Below are positions 42,285-53,139 of a DNA stretch of 64,000 nucleotides, piece after piece. This DNA is from Lycium barbarum (taxonomy: Eukaryota; Streptophyta; Magnoliopsida; Solanales; Solanaceae). The stretch spans positions 22,452,203 to 22,516,202 of the forward strand of contig NC_083341.1 in the NCBI RefSeq assembly GCF_019175385.1. Direction: 5' to 3'. The notes beneath the pieces are model-generated. The model searched no databases, was not told the DNA's origin, and saw only the letters and a list, made by a program, of their open reading frames with translations. The position numbers and the translations under genes are program-made. Each line of letters begins with the position of its first letter. The first letter of the stretch is position 1.

Positions 42285-42470
42285 GGGAGACCGTATCCAT
42301 GCTACTGTGGGGAGATCGGTTATCCGTATGTTCAGAGAAAAATAAATGAGTTGGAATTGTATACCGTGAAAAAATTTGTTGTTGGTCCAAATAGTGTAAA
42401 ATATAAGACCAATACACACAAGTTGGTCGGTGAAGTTTCTTTTACCAACTTAATTAAAGAGGAAGAGTAA
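42285..42470 (+). pseudogene. RPA70-like OB-fold (DUF223) fragment, right arm
   Basis: Plus strand: 'DRIHATVGRSVIRMF' then, after a 1-nt deletion in the A-run near 42340, 'KINELELYTVKKFVVGPNS' and 'VKYKTNTHKLVGEVSFTN'. The paired left arm keeps the lost base but has a stop here absent, so each arm is broken at a different place. The acceptor-like 'tttgtag' precedes it. Inferred to be a gene piece captured before the inverted duplication. Confidence 0.72.
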
Positions 42471-42714
42471 TTTCTACTTATTTAGACATGGTGTTATTTT
42501 TTGGCAAGCAAATTGTTCTCCTTTTTCTACTTTATATACACAGTTTACACAAATCATGGCAATATATAAATAGTGAATCCATGGTGTTGTATTATCTTTC
42601 TTAGAATGTATTTGTGCAATATTTGTACCTGGAAGTCATAAGGTCTCATTTCTTGCAATCCTAAAATAATAATTTAAAGATCCCCAATAATCTAACAATG
42701 AAAAATAAAATAAT

Positions 42715-42900
42715 AGCATACCCAGTGTAAGCCTATGAGTGAGGTCTGAGGAGAGTAAGATGTATGTAGACCTTACTCCTACATTTGTGACACAGAGAAG
42801 CTACTTCTGATAGACCCTCAGCTCAAAATGAAAATAGGACAACAAAACAGTAAGATACAAAACAAATGCAGCAACAGATAGGGGTGCCCATTGAAGAATA
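42715..42900 (-). mobile_element. TTG-tailed retroelement relic
   Basis: Minus strand carries 'tgagctgagggtctatcaga', 'gtaggagtaaggtctacata' and the 'cagacctcac' region, in the same order as in the element at 32354, but more diverged and without a TTG tail or visible target duplication. Confidence 0.75.
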
Positions 42901-43242
42901 AGAAACTACTCTATAACTAAATGATAATACTAAAAATAAAACACTACACGATAACTAAATAATACTACTAGAAAGGAGGAGAGGAGGGGAGTTGCCCCCA
43001 TCCCCCCACCAAAGTATGACAACACTCAACTACCTACTAACCTTCTACCGTAATCCCCGACCTTCATACTTTTCTATCTAAGGTTATGTCCTTAGTCAAC
43101 TGAAGTTGTACCATATCATGTCTAATCATCTCCCCCAGTTCTTCTTCGGCCTAACTCAACCTCTCCTAGCCCCTCCTACATCCAACCTCTCACACCTCCT
43201 GGCATCAATGATAATTCTGTTGCATCCTCAAAAAAATTACTA

Positions 43243-43481
43243 TTCCTTCGTCCTAATTTATATGATACTCTTTCTTTTTAATCAACCAAAAAAAAAAATA
43301 ACACATTTCTATATTTTTGCAACAATTTAACTCTAAAATTTCTATTTTACCCATAATGAAATGATTTTTGGCCACAAAAATTTCTTTGGCTTGTTATAGA
43401 CCACAAAATTCAAAAGTCTTTCTTTCTTTCTTAAACTTCGTGCCCAGTCAAATACCCTCGTATATATTGAGACGGAGGGAG
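43243..43481. mobile_element. Stowaway-type MITE
   Basis: TA at 43241-43242 and 43482-43483; ends 'ttccttcgtcctaattta' and, reversed, 'ctccctccgtctcaatata'. Same subfamily as 25323. Confidence 0.85.
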
Positions 43482-43549
43482 TACTACTTTTTTTTTTTTA
43501 ATTGAAAACTTGTTGCACTCAATTGATCACAACTAGTGCATAGTTTATT

Positions 43550-44936
43550 TTAATAGTCATCATAATCATAAACTGGATCATAGTCACATCCTCTTACCTC
43601 GGCGATATGCATCCTTGCCATATTGTCAACTGCTTCTTCATAAATTTCCACTTTTTCATGATCAATTTTCATTTGGTTTTGGGTTGTCACCTGCATTTTT
43701 TACAATTTCACCAGTTATGACAGCTTATAAACGACAATCCGATTCCTACCTATGCATTAAAGTATTTATGGCAATTATCATGGCCAAAAACAATAATCAA
43801 CGCAAAGAAGCAAGAAATAGCATGCAATATAAGTGACTTTCTTGGTGGGAATAGAAAAAATAAGTACCATAAGTGACATTCCACCTTGATTGTCTTCTCC
43901 CACCCTCCAACACCCACCCGGCCACTCCCACATTACCATAATGTATGCTTAGATTTTATATAAGGGCTCTTGGGAGAGTATTTTCCGTGTGCTCACCAAA
44001 TACAACAAAATAAGTAAGAAAATATTTTTCGTGTAAAACATTTCCTTCATACCAAACACACCCTTAAAGTTTAAAGTCAATCAGGAAGAAGCTATTCTGC
44101 TTGCTTCTGCTTTGTGGCCCCAAAAACTTCCAGAAATAGGACAAAGACAAAAAAATTACACTCATAACAACAAGAAAAGCTAAAACTGATGTTACCAGTG
44201 TGAGGATCTAAATCTACAGCTATTATTTAAAAGGGACAGAAAATTGACCATTTTTAAAACTTCCAACCATTATTTATTCTTGCAAAAATGTTTGCTCTGC
44301 TAGTTGCAAAGTTACGCTATGCTTCTCTAACCATATATAATTGCTTCTATCTCATGTTTTTATTAGGCCATGTTGAATATGTGGAGAATAAAATGGGTAA
44401 ATCAAATTGTTATTTCCTCTATTTCTAATCATAACTCAAAGATTATCAGAGTTTTTCTCAAATCTTAAAACTTCTCTTCATTAACTTCAGTAAAATTAGC
44501 TGCACTGCTCCTGTAACAGTTAATGACAACGACGTTAACGGTTAATTATAGATACATCTTCAGAACTAACTAGGATTTGAAAACAAATACCGATTTGCAT
44601 TAAATACAAACCTGTCGTGCGATAAAATCAGTATTATCTTCAAGGAGGACTTTCCCACGGTTCGAACAACATCTAGATTGTGAAGGAAAAAAAAGAAGCC
44701 TTTAGAGTGAATCATAAAAGTAGTACAATAAACAATGACTACGCCTCAGTCCCAAACAAGTTGGGATCGACTATATTAATCTTCATTTCTTCATTTAAGC
44801 TCATTTAAAGAGTAGTACAATACAGAAGAAAAGCAATGTTGTATGAGATGAAAGCTCACATTTTGTTGACAAAATACTGGGGTTGACTGATTGATGTTAC
44901 ACAATAATCGCACCAAACTGTTCTTGAATAACCTGA
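43550..44936 (-). pseudogene. Decayed copy of the BRF1-like minigene
   Basis: All three exons of the gene at 45085-46936 have counterparts here in the same order. Exon 1 relic about 44900-44936: 'ttattcaagaa...ttggtgcgattattgtg', with the ATG region deleted. Exon 2 relic 44613-44673: 'CCSNRGKVLLEDNTDFIARQ', 21 nt shorter, with the last zinc-ribbon Cys changed to Arg. Exon 3 relic 43550-43672: 'EIYEEAVDNMARMHIAEV', ending 'DYDPVYDYDDY', with the acceptor AG lost. A TTG-tailed retroelement piece sits in its first intron. Non-functional by start loss. Confidence 0.82.
44731..44810 (-). mobile_element. Truncated SINE-like insertion with target duplication
   Basis: A 12-bp direct repeat, 'agtagtacaata', at 44719-44730 and 44811-44822. 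Minus strand reads 'gatcccaacttgtttgggac' then 'tgaggcgtagtcattgtt', the 3' end of a common Solanaceae retroposon family. Confidence 0.85.
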
Positions 44937-45084
44937 GAATCAATTCAATAAGATGTCAAGAAAATGAATTTCTACCAGAGAAGTAATCCATTTACTAAAG
45001 TTCCACAATTATCAATTGTACCGAAAGAACATGTTTTTAAAAGATTGAAAACTAGTTTTATTATCGCTTAATTCAATAGTCATC

Positions 45085-46936
45085 CTAATTATAAACTGGA
45101 TCGTACTCACATTCTTCTTCTTCCGTGTAATCTGTATAATCCTCACCATACTCCATAGCTTCCTCAACTGCTTCTTCGTCGTTTTCCTCTATTTCAGGAT
45201 CAATTTCCTGAAAAAGTTGCAAAATGGAGTGATTGTAGCAACCAAAAAGCTACCCAGGTGACAACAAGAAAAACTAATACATTTATTGAAACAATGCATA
45301 ACAAAATCCTCACAATGTTAGAGACATTTTATTACCTCAAAGTAAAATCCTGCTTGTAATAGAAATTACCTAGTAAAGTCACTTGTATGGTCATTCAAGT
45401 TATAATGATTAGGCGGTTAAGTTTGTTTCCGGTTAGAAAAAAGATTTTTTCCGGCAAGAGTTATTTTGTGGGATAATAAGTAAAACATGAATGATTTTAT
45501 AACTTCAAAATAAAATCCTGCTTGTTGGAGAATTAGATGTTACTCTTATGTTCTATTAGTTGTGTTTATTTTTCCTTTGCCTGTACCGCTTGTTTGCTTT
45601 CTCCTCTTTCCAAATGAATGGACTACAAAAAGAATATAAGGAATGAGGAAAAACATGAGAAAAGTTTTGAAAGAAGGCTTCTTGGTGATCAGCAAGAAAA
45701 AGGGAAACAAAAGAAAATGTAAACTACTCTTCAAAAATGTCGGGAGGTGCGTGTCAGATCCTAGATAAGTAATGCATTTATGGAGGATCCGACACGAGTG
45801 CGACAATGTCTTTAGAAAGTCCGAACAACATATGGGTAATTGATTAAGCTACTAAGCTTTAGCATTATGTAAAAACCTTTTTGATAATAGGTGGCGGTGA
45901 GACTCGAACCAAGATCTCTATATGATCTTATACCATACTGAATTGCGTGATCATCTCATCTAAAAGATCACACTGTTAGAAAAAGTCACACTTTTATTTA
46001 CTTAATATATCTCCAACAAGAACATGTGGAGAATAATTTGTGTAGACCAAATTCTTATTTCCTCTGTTTCAAATCATAACTCCAAAATTATCAGAAGTTT
46101 TCTTAAACCTTAAACTTCTGTGATTGTGAACAGTGGAGGAGCTAGAGGCTTGACTACGTTTTAAGTTGAACTCATGAGCTTTGGCTCAAACTCTATATTT
46201 GTGTTTAAAAATTCATTTAATAAGCATAAATAATTTAGTGATAATGGTAAAAAACACATCAGAAATATAATTTTTACACGAGTTTCACATCGAAACTATC
46301 CGTTGTTATCTTTTCCTACCTAGACTATCACTAAACACACCTAGTTAATAGTTTAGGTAGGAAAAAAGAACAACTGATACTTGGCCTAATCAGCTAGTTA
46401 AGGTGTGAAACTCGCAAAAAAGTGATAGTTCATTTGTGTTTTTGACCATTAACTCTAAAATTTATCAAGAACTCAATTAGCTGCATTTTTTTAGAATTTA
46501 AAACCCATAAATTCAAATTCTAGCTCTAACCTTTTAAAGTAAACCAACTACTGTAACAAATAATAGCAATGACATTGAAAGGTTATTAAGTACATCTTCA
46601 AAACAAATTAGGGATATGCAAACACAAGGAAATTTATAAAATCAATTGAACCAATTTGCATCAAAGACAAACCTGTAGTGCGATATTTCCGACAAAAGTG
46701 GGTGCAGCTGTAAATAAATCTTCATCGAGGACTTTCCCACATGAAGTACAACATCTAAAATGTGAAGAAAAGAAAAAGAAACACTTACAATTAATCATGA
46801 AGAGTACAATGCATAAGAAGAAAAAAAAAAAAAAACAAATTTTGCATGAGAATAAAGCTTACACTTTGGGACCACAATTGGCGGTTTTAGTAAATTTTGC
46901 ACAATAATCGCACCAATAATTATTGTACCCAACCAT
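45085..46936 (-). CDS. BRF1/TFIIB-like zinc-ribbon minigene, three exons, 92 aa
   Basis: Exons (minus): 46863-46936, 46673-46754, 45085-45207; 279 nt, phases 2 and 0 match, all splice sites GT-AG. Residues 8-12 'WCDYC' and 27-30 'CTSC' give the C-x2-C...C-x2-C zinc ribbon; 'CGKVLDEDLFTAAPTFVGN' follows the ribbon exactly as in plant BRF1, the TFIIB-like subunit of TFIIIB. Residues 53-92 are an acidic tail (E, D, Y) ending 'CEYDPVYN'. The two cyclin folds and the Brf1 homology block of the ~500-residue parent are absent. Start chosen at the first ATG, after a likely UTR intron ('gattcag' acceptor 13 bases upstream of the ATG). Could be an expressed microprotein or a well-preserved pseudogene; missing exons elsewhere cannot be excluded. 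Confidence 0.6.
45208..46672 (-). other. Intron 2 of the BRF1-like minigene
   Basis: About 1.46 kb. It holds a decayed repeat with 'gtgcgtgtcagatcc...ggaggatccgacacg' (45746-45796), part of a common Solanaceae repeat, and AT-rich sequence. I looked for cyclin-fold exons and saw none. Confidence 0.55.
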
Positions 46937-46954
46937 TCTTGAATAACCTGAATC

Positions 46955-47750
46955 ATTGCAAAGCATACACATGAATCTTGAAATTTCATTAATACATACT
47001 AGGATGTTAAGAAAGCTAATTTTTCATCATTAATATGTTGATAGGAGGAACAAGAACCCATATTACTTAGAATTTCATGTACCAAAGTTACACAATTATC
47101 CAATTGTACCAATAGATTAAAATTTTCATTTTTCGACCATGACTTGAATTATCTAAACCTAAATACCCTTCTAGAATGACTACAATATTCCACTATTGTT
47201 AAACCCTAGCGGTTCCACAATCGGTGGCGGAGTAGAGAATTCTGATAAGGAGATTTAAAAAGAATATAACTTGTCACACCTACTTATTTCAAGGGGTTCA
47301 AAAATTTATGCATGCATAAATTAAAAGAATTATTTTTACCCACTTGTATAGTATAACTTTGGGACAAAGAAATATTTTCTTCTTTATCTCTACGATCTCT
47401 CTTGTTATTATGAAAATAACTAGCGACGCCCTATTTATAATAGTATAAAACCAATTTTAATTATAAGTTGGAAAACCTAAACCTATATAAATTTTACTAT
47501 AAATCAAAACTAGACATGAATTAAAATACTAAATCCTAACCATTTTTTTTACAACACTCTTCAACTGCCACAATAAACTTTGAAAAATAATTTTTTTGCT
47601 TACACCTATAATGATGTTTTTATAAGTAGGATGTTAGGAGAACGGCTAGAATGCTACTTAGCACTTCATGAGTGAAACAGATTAAGTGGCGGAGCCAAAA
47701 TTTTCACAAAAGGAATTCAAAATATAAAGAAGTAACATGGGAGAAAATCT
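46955..47750. other. Upstream region of the BRF1-like minigene
   Basis: AT-rich with no recognisable gene. 47220-47420 has a stretch ('tgataaggagatttaaaaag') common in plant repeats but not identified. Confidence 0.4.
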
Positions 47751-47756
47751 ACTAAG

Positions 47757-48342
47757 TAGGCGATTGGCCATGCGTTTTCAAACCATGGTTTCAAACTTGT
47801 GTTTGAACATGCGTTTTTACTCATGATTTGAAACCCCAAATCATCCAAAAAAGGCATGATTTGGGGTTTGAAACCATGGTTTCAACTTTTTTAAATATAA
47901 AATTTAACCCATAAGTTTATAATTTGTTAAAAAAAGACCCATAAGTTTGGTAGATATTTTTAACAATTACCCCCATCAATCATTTACCAATCTCATTAAC
48001 TTCCACCAAATTTTATTTATGTCTACCAACCTTTTAATTTATATATGTCTACCAATTTTATTTATGTCTACTAACCTTCTAATTTATATATGTCTACCAA
48101 TTTTTTTTAGAAAGGTTTTTTAGTACTAATTTTGAGCCGGTTGTTATGAATTAGTGTATTTTCTTATGAACTATGACTTGCTCATTTGGTAAGATTGTAT
48201 AAGAATTGAGAATGTTTTGATAGTTTCACAACTTGTGAGGTTTTTATGTCTATAAGAGAAAATACTCCTTAAAATATGCAAATTGCATGTCCAAACATGG
48301 TCTCAAACCATGGTTTCAAACCATGTCCAAACGGGGCCTAAA
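47757..48342. mobile_element. MITE with palindromic ends
   Basis: The left end 'taggcgattggccatgcgtt...caaaccatggttt' and the right end reversed, 'taggccccgtttggacatgg...gaaaccatggttt', are imperfect inverted repeats. The 'GGCCCGTTTGG' core resembles PIF/Harbinger or hAT ends. The target duplication is unclear. Confidence 0.6.
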
Positions 48343-49591
48343 TATACGTAAAAATAAATTTTAAAAAAAGAGTCTCGTATTTACAGTGAAATTTACCAAT
48401 GGAACCAATAGCATATTCCAAAATATACCTTTAGGGGTCGTTTGGTAGAGGGCATAAGGTAGGATATACTGGTACTAAATTTTTGGGTTAAATTAGTACC
48501 ATGTTTGGTTTGAGTTATTAATTAGTACTGGTATAAAATTATACCATAAATTGGGATAATATTATCCCCTTTCCTAGTTGGTATAACTAATACCGGTACT
48601 AATATATCTTGGGATAACTTTTCTAAATGACCATCTTGCCCCTTAACTTATTTCATATATACGTATTACGTTGTTCTAGAAAATCCTTTTCTCATCTTCA
48701 CTTCTCCCTCCAGAGCTTTGGGCACTCAGCTATGGCAGATTGATACTCCAAGAAATCCAACAGATTGATACTCCAATAAATCCATCTCTGTAAGTTAGTC
48801 CTTTTATTTTCTTCTCCTTTTCTGTTACTTTACCATGTATCTATTATCATAAAAAATAATAATAAAAAAACCCTTTACCATTCTACTTACAAATTGATAA
48901 GTTTTTGGTATCACAAGAAATCTTCTCCCTTCTACTTCATGTTTTCCTCCTCTTTTCAGTTACTTTCCTCTTCTTGTAAATTTTTATTTTTTTGTTAATT
49001 ATTTTTTCAATTTTGTATGTTTATTGATCACTGAATAAAGTAGCAGGTCTTATTGTTTAGTTTCTCTCAGGAGTAATACCGTGCTAAATCTGAGTTCCTC
49101 TTAGATTTCTTCGGTTGTATGCCTCTTATCAGTACTAATGTGGAGAAATGGTTAAACTTTTTTGAAACTGAGAGGAAGATCCACTTTTTTTAATCACTAA
49201 TGTTGGGGTTTGGATTTTTGTTGTACTGGTTTTCACTTTTTGAAGCTTCGAATCTTTCGATGTTATTTTTATGTTGCTAATGGAGATTTAGCAGGATATT
49301 GATGATTTTTACCTTCTTTTGATGTAATGATTCAACTAGAACTATTGTGTTTATTGATAACTATACTATTTCTAATTGTCATCAGTTATAAAAGAGGATC
49401 GTATTGCGGTGAAGAACGTAACTCTTTTGTAAAACTTATTTGTTCTGGTGACCAATGGTGACAATGGTGAAATTTATTTGTACATGAGAAGAAAACAAGA
49501 ACTCAATTTTATATTATGTAATCTATATATTTGAATATATATACTCAGTTTAATAATGATTTTGCAATTTTTAAATGACAAATAGGTGTCT

Positions 49592-50620
49592 ATGGATCCT
49601 CAACAATTGTGCGATGTCGAATGCTTTATCATCCTTGAGGAGATTATGGTGCATTCATATGTTGTCTTTATTTGTCTTTTTATGGCTATTTACAGCATAA
49701 TTTTAAGAAGACAATCTACAAATAGACGGGTCACTCGATACAGCACTGGTGCTAGAATTCATAAAATCCTGTCTCATCTAAATTCTATCATTCACGACAG
49801 TGATATTGTATGTATTGACAAGCTTAGGATGGATAGAAAGGCCTTTCACATTTTAGCTTCTTTAGCCACGAATATTGGAGGATTGACAGACACTAACAAT
49901 ATGTCAAGTACTGAAAAGCTAGCAATGTTCTTAAATATTTTGGCTCATCACGAGAAGAACAGGTCTATCAAAGTTGATTATATTAGATCGGGGTGGAGTG
50001 TAAGTTAAGCCTTTAATGAATGTCTAAGAGCTATTTTCAAACTAACTTCATTGTTACTTGTTAGTCCTAATCCAGTGGCCGAAGATGCGACTGATGATCT
50101 ATGGAAATGGTTTAAGGTAGGTAAATTTCAATATAACATTTGATTTACTATAGAAAGATTTAAAAAATTATCATGTAAGGATTTTGTTAATTTATTTTAT
50201 AGGGTTGTCTAGGTGCGTTGGATGGTACTTACATTCCCATTAGAGTTCGAACTATAGATAAGCCAAGATACAGGACACAGAAAGGAGATATAGCAACTAA
50301 TGTCTTGGGGGTTTGTGATAGAAATCTTAAATTTACTTATGTCTTACCTGGTTGGGAGGGATCAGCCGCCGATGGTCATGTATTGCGAGATGCTCTTGTA
50401 CTAAGGAATGGTTTGAAAGTACCCGAGGGTATGCTTTATACAGAAAGACTTGTCTATTCTTATTACCTCAAAAATAGAATAATATTTTAAAGTAACTATA
50501 TCATTGTTTATATTTTTTAGGCAATTATTATTTATGTGACAGAGGATATACATTTCATTGTACACTTTTGTTTTTGGTGTTCGTCCATTGGAAGATGTAG
50601 TAGCTAGTGATATTTTGTGA
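49592..50620 (+). pseudogene. PIF/Harbinger transposase (DDE_Tnp_4), broken
   Basis: Exons about 49592-50116, 50203-50428 and 50521 onward, with GT-AG borders in phase. The first exon has the helix-rich N-terminal region ('MDRKAFHILASL', 'EKLAMFLNILAHHEKNRSI'). A TAA at 50006-50008, in place of a Gln codon after 'GWSVS', stops the frame; it then continues 'AFNECLRAI'. Exon 2 has the first catalytic Asp in '[12 protein letters not shown]' and the '[17 protein letters not shown]' block; exon 3 has the second Asp in 'NYYLCDRGY'. The sequence then departs, so the third acidic residue and the C-terminal third are lost. ATG at 49592; the GTG at 49586 is not used. Confidence 0.92.
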
Positions 50621-50987
50621 AGACAAATAGTGAATCTTTTTGTATGTCTCACATTGCTGTTTGTGGAGACAATTCACCTTAATGTATATCTAACAATACC
50701 TTTTTGAAGACAAGTAGTGAATCTTTACGTATGTTTTTACTTCTTTTTTTTAATATAAGCAATGTATCTGTGAGTTAGTCTCACATTATTATTTTTCCTG
50801 GACAATTTAGTTGTATTTTTTTTTTTTTGATGATGGATAAAATATTTATCAGTGAGTCATAAGTTAGTAAGTGACTTCACATCTTCTTGTTAATGTTCTT
50901 AATTATTTGATTGCAAATAGCAAATACTTGCTCATTTCTTGCTATGTTGTTTATTTGATCAGCTTTGGTCGAGATCATATTGACGGA

Positions 50988-52735
50988 ATGAGTAATCACA
51001 CATCATCTTCTAACCAAGCATCAAAAAGGTCGAGCCGAGCAACACCTCAGAGCCGAAGGTCACGGACACTAGAAGAAGAACGCACTCTTCTTGATGGTTT
51101 AAAGGATTTGTTTTTAAGGGTTGGAAAGCGGATAATGGCACCTTTAGGCCCGGATACACGACGGAATTGGAGCTTTATTTAAACAAAATCCATCCTAACT
51201 GTGGATTGAAATCTCAACCACATATTAATTCTAAAATGAAAAGAAGAGGGATTACAGGACTATAGCTTTATTAAAAAGTCGTAGTGGTTTGGGCTTTCAA
51301 TATGGTGAAGGAAGAATTATAGTTGAGGATCCAAGCAAATGGGATGAGTTTGTTAAGGTAATGAAAATTTTATTTTTCATGTCATCGAATATATTGTTAA
51401 TAAAGTTCCTTAACATGTGATTTCTGTTGCATATGCCAAGTAAAAGAGATATATGACTTTAGTAGTTTGACTCTTTACTATGCTTGTCCTCAAATTTTAA
51501 AGTCACAGAGATTACATCCCCAAGTATTAAGAAAGTTATTTATTGAGTCAGAAATGAAAATTTAACTGTCAAAGATATGGAGTTGGATATAATTACAAGA
51601 AGAGGCCGATCTAGGATTTTGAAATTTGTGAGTTCCTATAACGAATTCAAGTTAATACACAATAATAACTGGGTTCACAATCTAGAAAAAAGCTACTAGG
51701 TACCCGTGAAGTCACATGTTTTATATTGTGAATCCCCCCCCCCCCCCCCCCCCTTGTTGATACTTCACTAACTTAACTAAAAGAAGTAATATTATTTTAT
51801 GTCAAGACTACTGCCTTAGCTCTATGTTCGGATTGTGAACTTCACTAACTTAACTAAAGGAAGTAATATTGTTTTATGTCAAGACTATAATATCATGTCT
51901 ATTCTTGGACTTATTCCTTTTGCTGCATCAATTTGTATGGTTTGTGGTATCAATTTGTATAGTTATAAAGTACGTATGTTGATTGAATATGTTGATTTAT
52001 CCTATGTTATTATAGGCTGATCCAAATGCCAAAGGAATGCAAAACAAGACATGGCCATTGTTCGAGGATTGGGAAGAAATATTTGGAAAAGATAGAGCAA
52101 CAGGAGAGTTTGTAGAAGGGCCGGAAATGCTGTTGAGGAAATTGTTAGGAGCCAAGGTCAAGGAGTTTCTAATGACAGAAGATTAGGATTTCTTATTGAG
52201 TTGATGATGAAGATGATGAAGAAGATGCTAGACATGAACTTGATGTAGCCCCTGGAGAAGCGGAAAATGCTGATGGACCTAGTAGAGCTTCTCAAAGTGC
52301 AGATAGAGCTTCTGAAAGTGTACATCCCGAACACCAACAAAACCAACAACAAGGTAAAAATACTAGAAGCTCCTCTTCTAATGTCAATGATAAGGAGAAA
52401 AGCAAAAAAGAAAAAGAACAATTGAAGATGTTAACGAGATAGCTTTAAAGGATTTAGTTGATGTTATGAAGGAATTTACGACAAATCACGACAAAACAAT
52501 GGGTGCTTTAATTGACATGTTTGGGGAGCGTGATGAATCTGAAATTCGTGGAATGTTTTTAGATATCCTTTCATCCCCTGCTTATCAAGAGTTGTATAGT
52601 CCAGATCAACAAATCAAAGCATCAGTAGGACTTACTTCTGATGTTAGAAAAATGGATTTGTTCTTACGAATGGGTGAACTTCAACGTCAAAATATAGTGT
52701 GGATGATTGTCAATGACATGTTTCCAAGTATATGA
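50988..52735 (+). pseudogene. PIF-associated Myb/SANT-like DNA-binding protein, broken
   Basis: The second gene of PIF elements, which helps the transposase bind the ends. First exon from ATG 50988: Ser-rich start, then 'RTLEEERTLLDGLKDL', the SANT-like helix. A frameshift near 51117 is followed in the new frame by 'GWKADNGTFRPGYTTELE', then a further stop. Exon ends about 51357. The second exon starts at 52016 with 'ADPNAKGMQNKTWPLFEDW', 'EIFGKDRATGEF'. After more frame damage near 52180, the last part (52466-52735) reads 'ERDESEIRGMFLDILSSPAY' and 'LQRQNIVWMIVNDMFPSI'. Not functional. Confidence 0.88.
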
Positions 52736-53090
52736 ATATGATTTTAAGGGTTGGCCATGGGTTGATAGTTTTTGCTAAATTGACGACCTTCAAAAGGGTT
52801 AATGATTGTATCTGTTTTTGAAGCCTCAACTCTATAAACTTGATATGGGGTCAGGAAGAGCATGAGGATGCAAATGTCAATGTTATATGTGTGGATGGTT
52901 GTCAATGATAGGTTTCCAAGTATATAATATGATTGTACGGGCTGGCCATGGGTTGATAGTTTTTGCTAAATTGACGATCTTCAAAAGGTTTAATGGTTGT
53001 ATTATATTTTGATGCCTCAGCTCTATAAACTTGATATGTGACGGAGAAGAGCTTGAGGATGCAAATGTAAATATTATATATGAATGCTAA
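52705..53090 (+). repeat. Tandem duplication of about 185 bp in the PIF 3' region
   Basis: 'ggccatgggttgatagtttt', 'tgctaaattgacga', 'ctctataaacttgatatg' and 'gaggatgcaaatgt' occur twice (52753-52880 and 52931-53070), including a partial copy of the gene end ('gtcaatga...tttccaagtat'). Confidence 0.9.
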
Positions 53091-53139
53091 TCATGTATTT
53101 TGAACTTTTCTTATGGTATGGTATTGTGTGTATGTTTCT

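Larger units (their letters stand above)
40283..42612. repeat. Large inverted repeat (two arms of about 1.1 kb, 69-bp spacer)
   Basis: Left arm 40283-41430 is the reverse complement of right arm 41500-42612. Paired landmarks: 'agataatacaacatcatgga' and its partner near 42576; 'tcctcctagcgatataat' (42247) with its partner near 40640; 'gataccattgagtttgaatt' (41411) with 'aattcaaactcaatggtatc' (41500). The arms differ by scattered substitutions and small indels, so this is not an assembly mirror. Both arms carry a fragment of an RPA-like gene. Confidence 0.95.

Noticed and set aside
40283..42612. Possibility that the inverted repeat is an assembly mirror artefact
   Set aside because: The arms differ by many scattered substitutions and indels and are broken at different codons, which a mirrored assembly would not give.
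45546..45806. Minus-strand 86-aa frame in intron 2 of the BRF1-like minigene
   Set aside because: Overlaps a common 'ggatccgacacg' repeat and low-complexity sequence, lacks splice sites in a useful phase, and has no cyclin-fold similarity.
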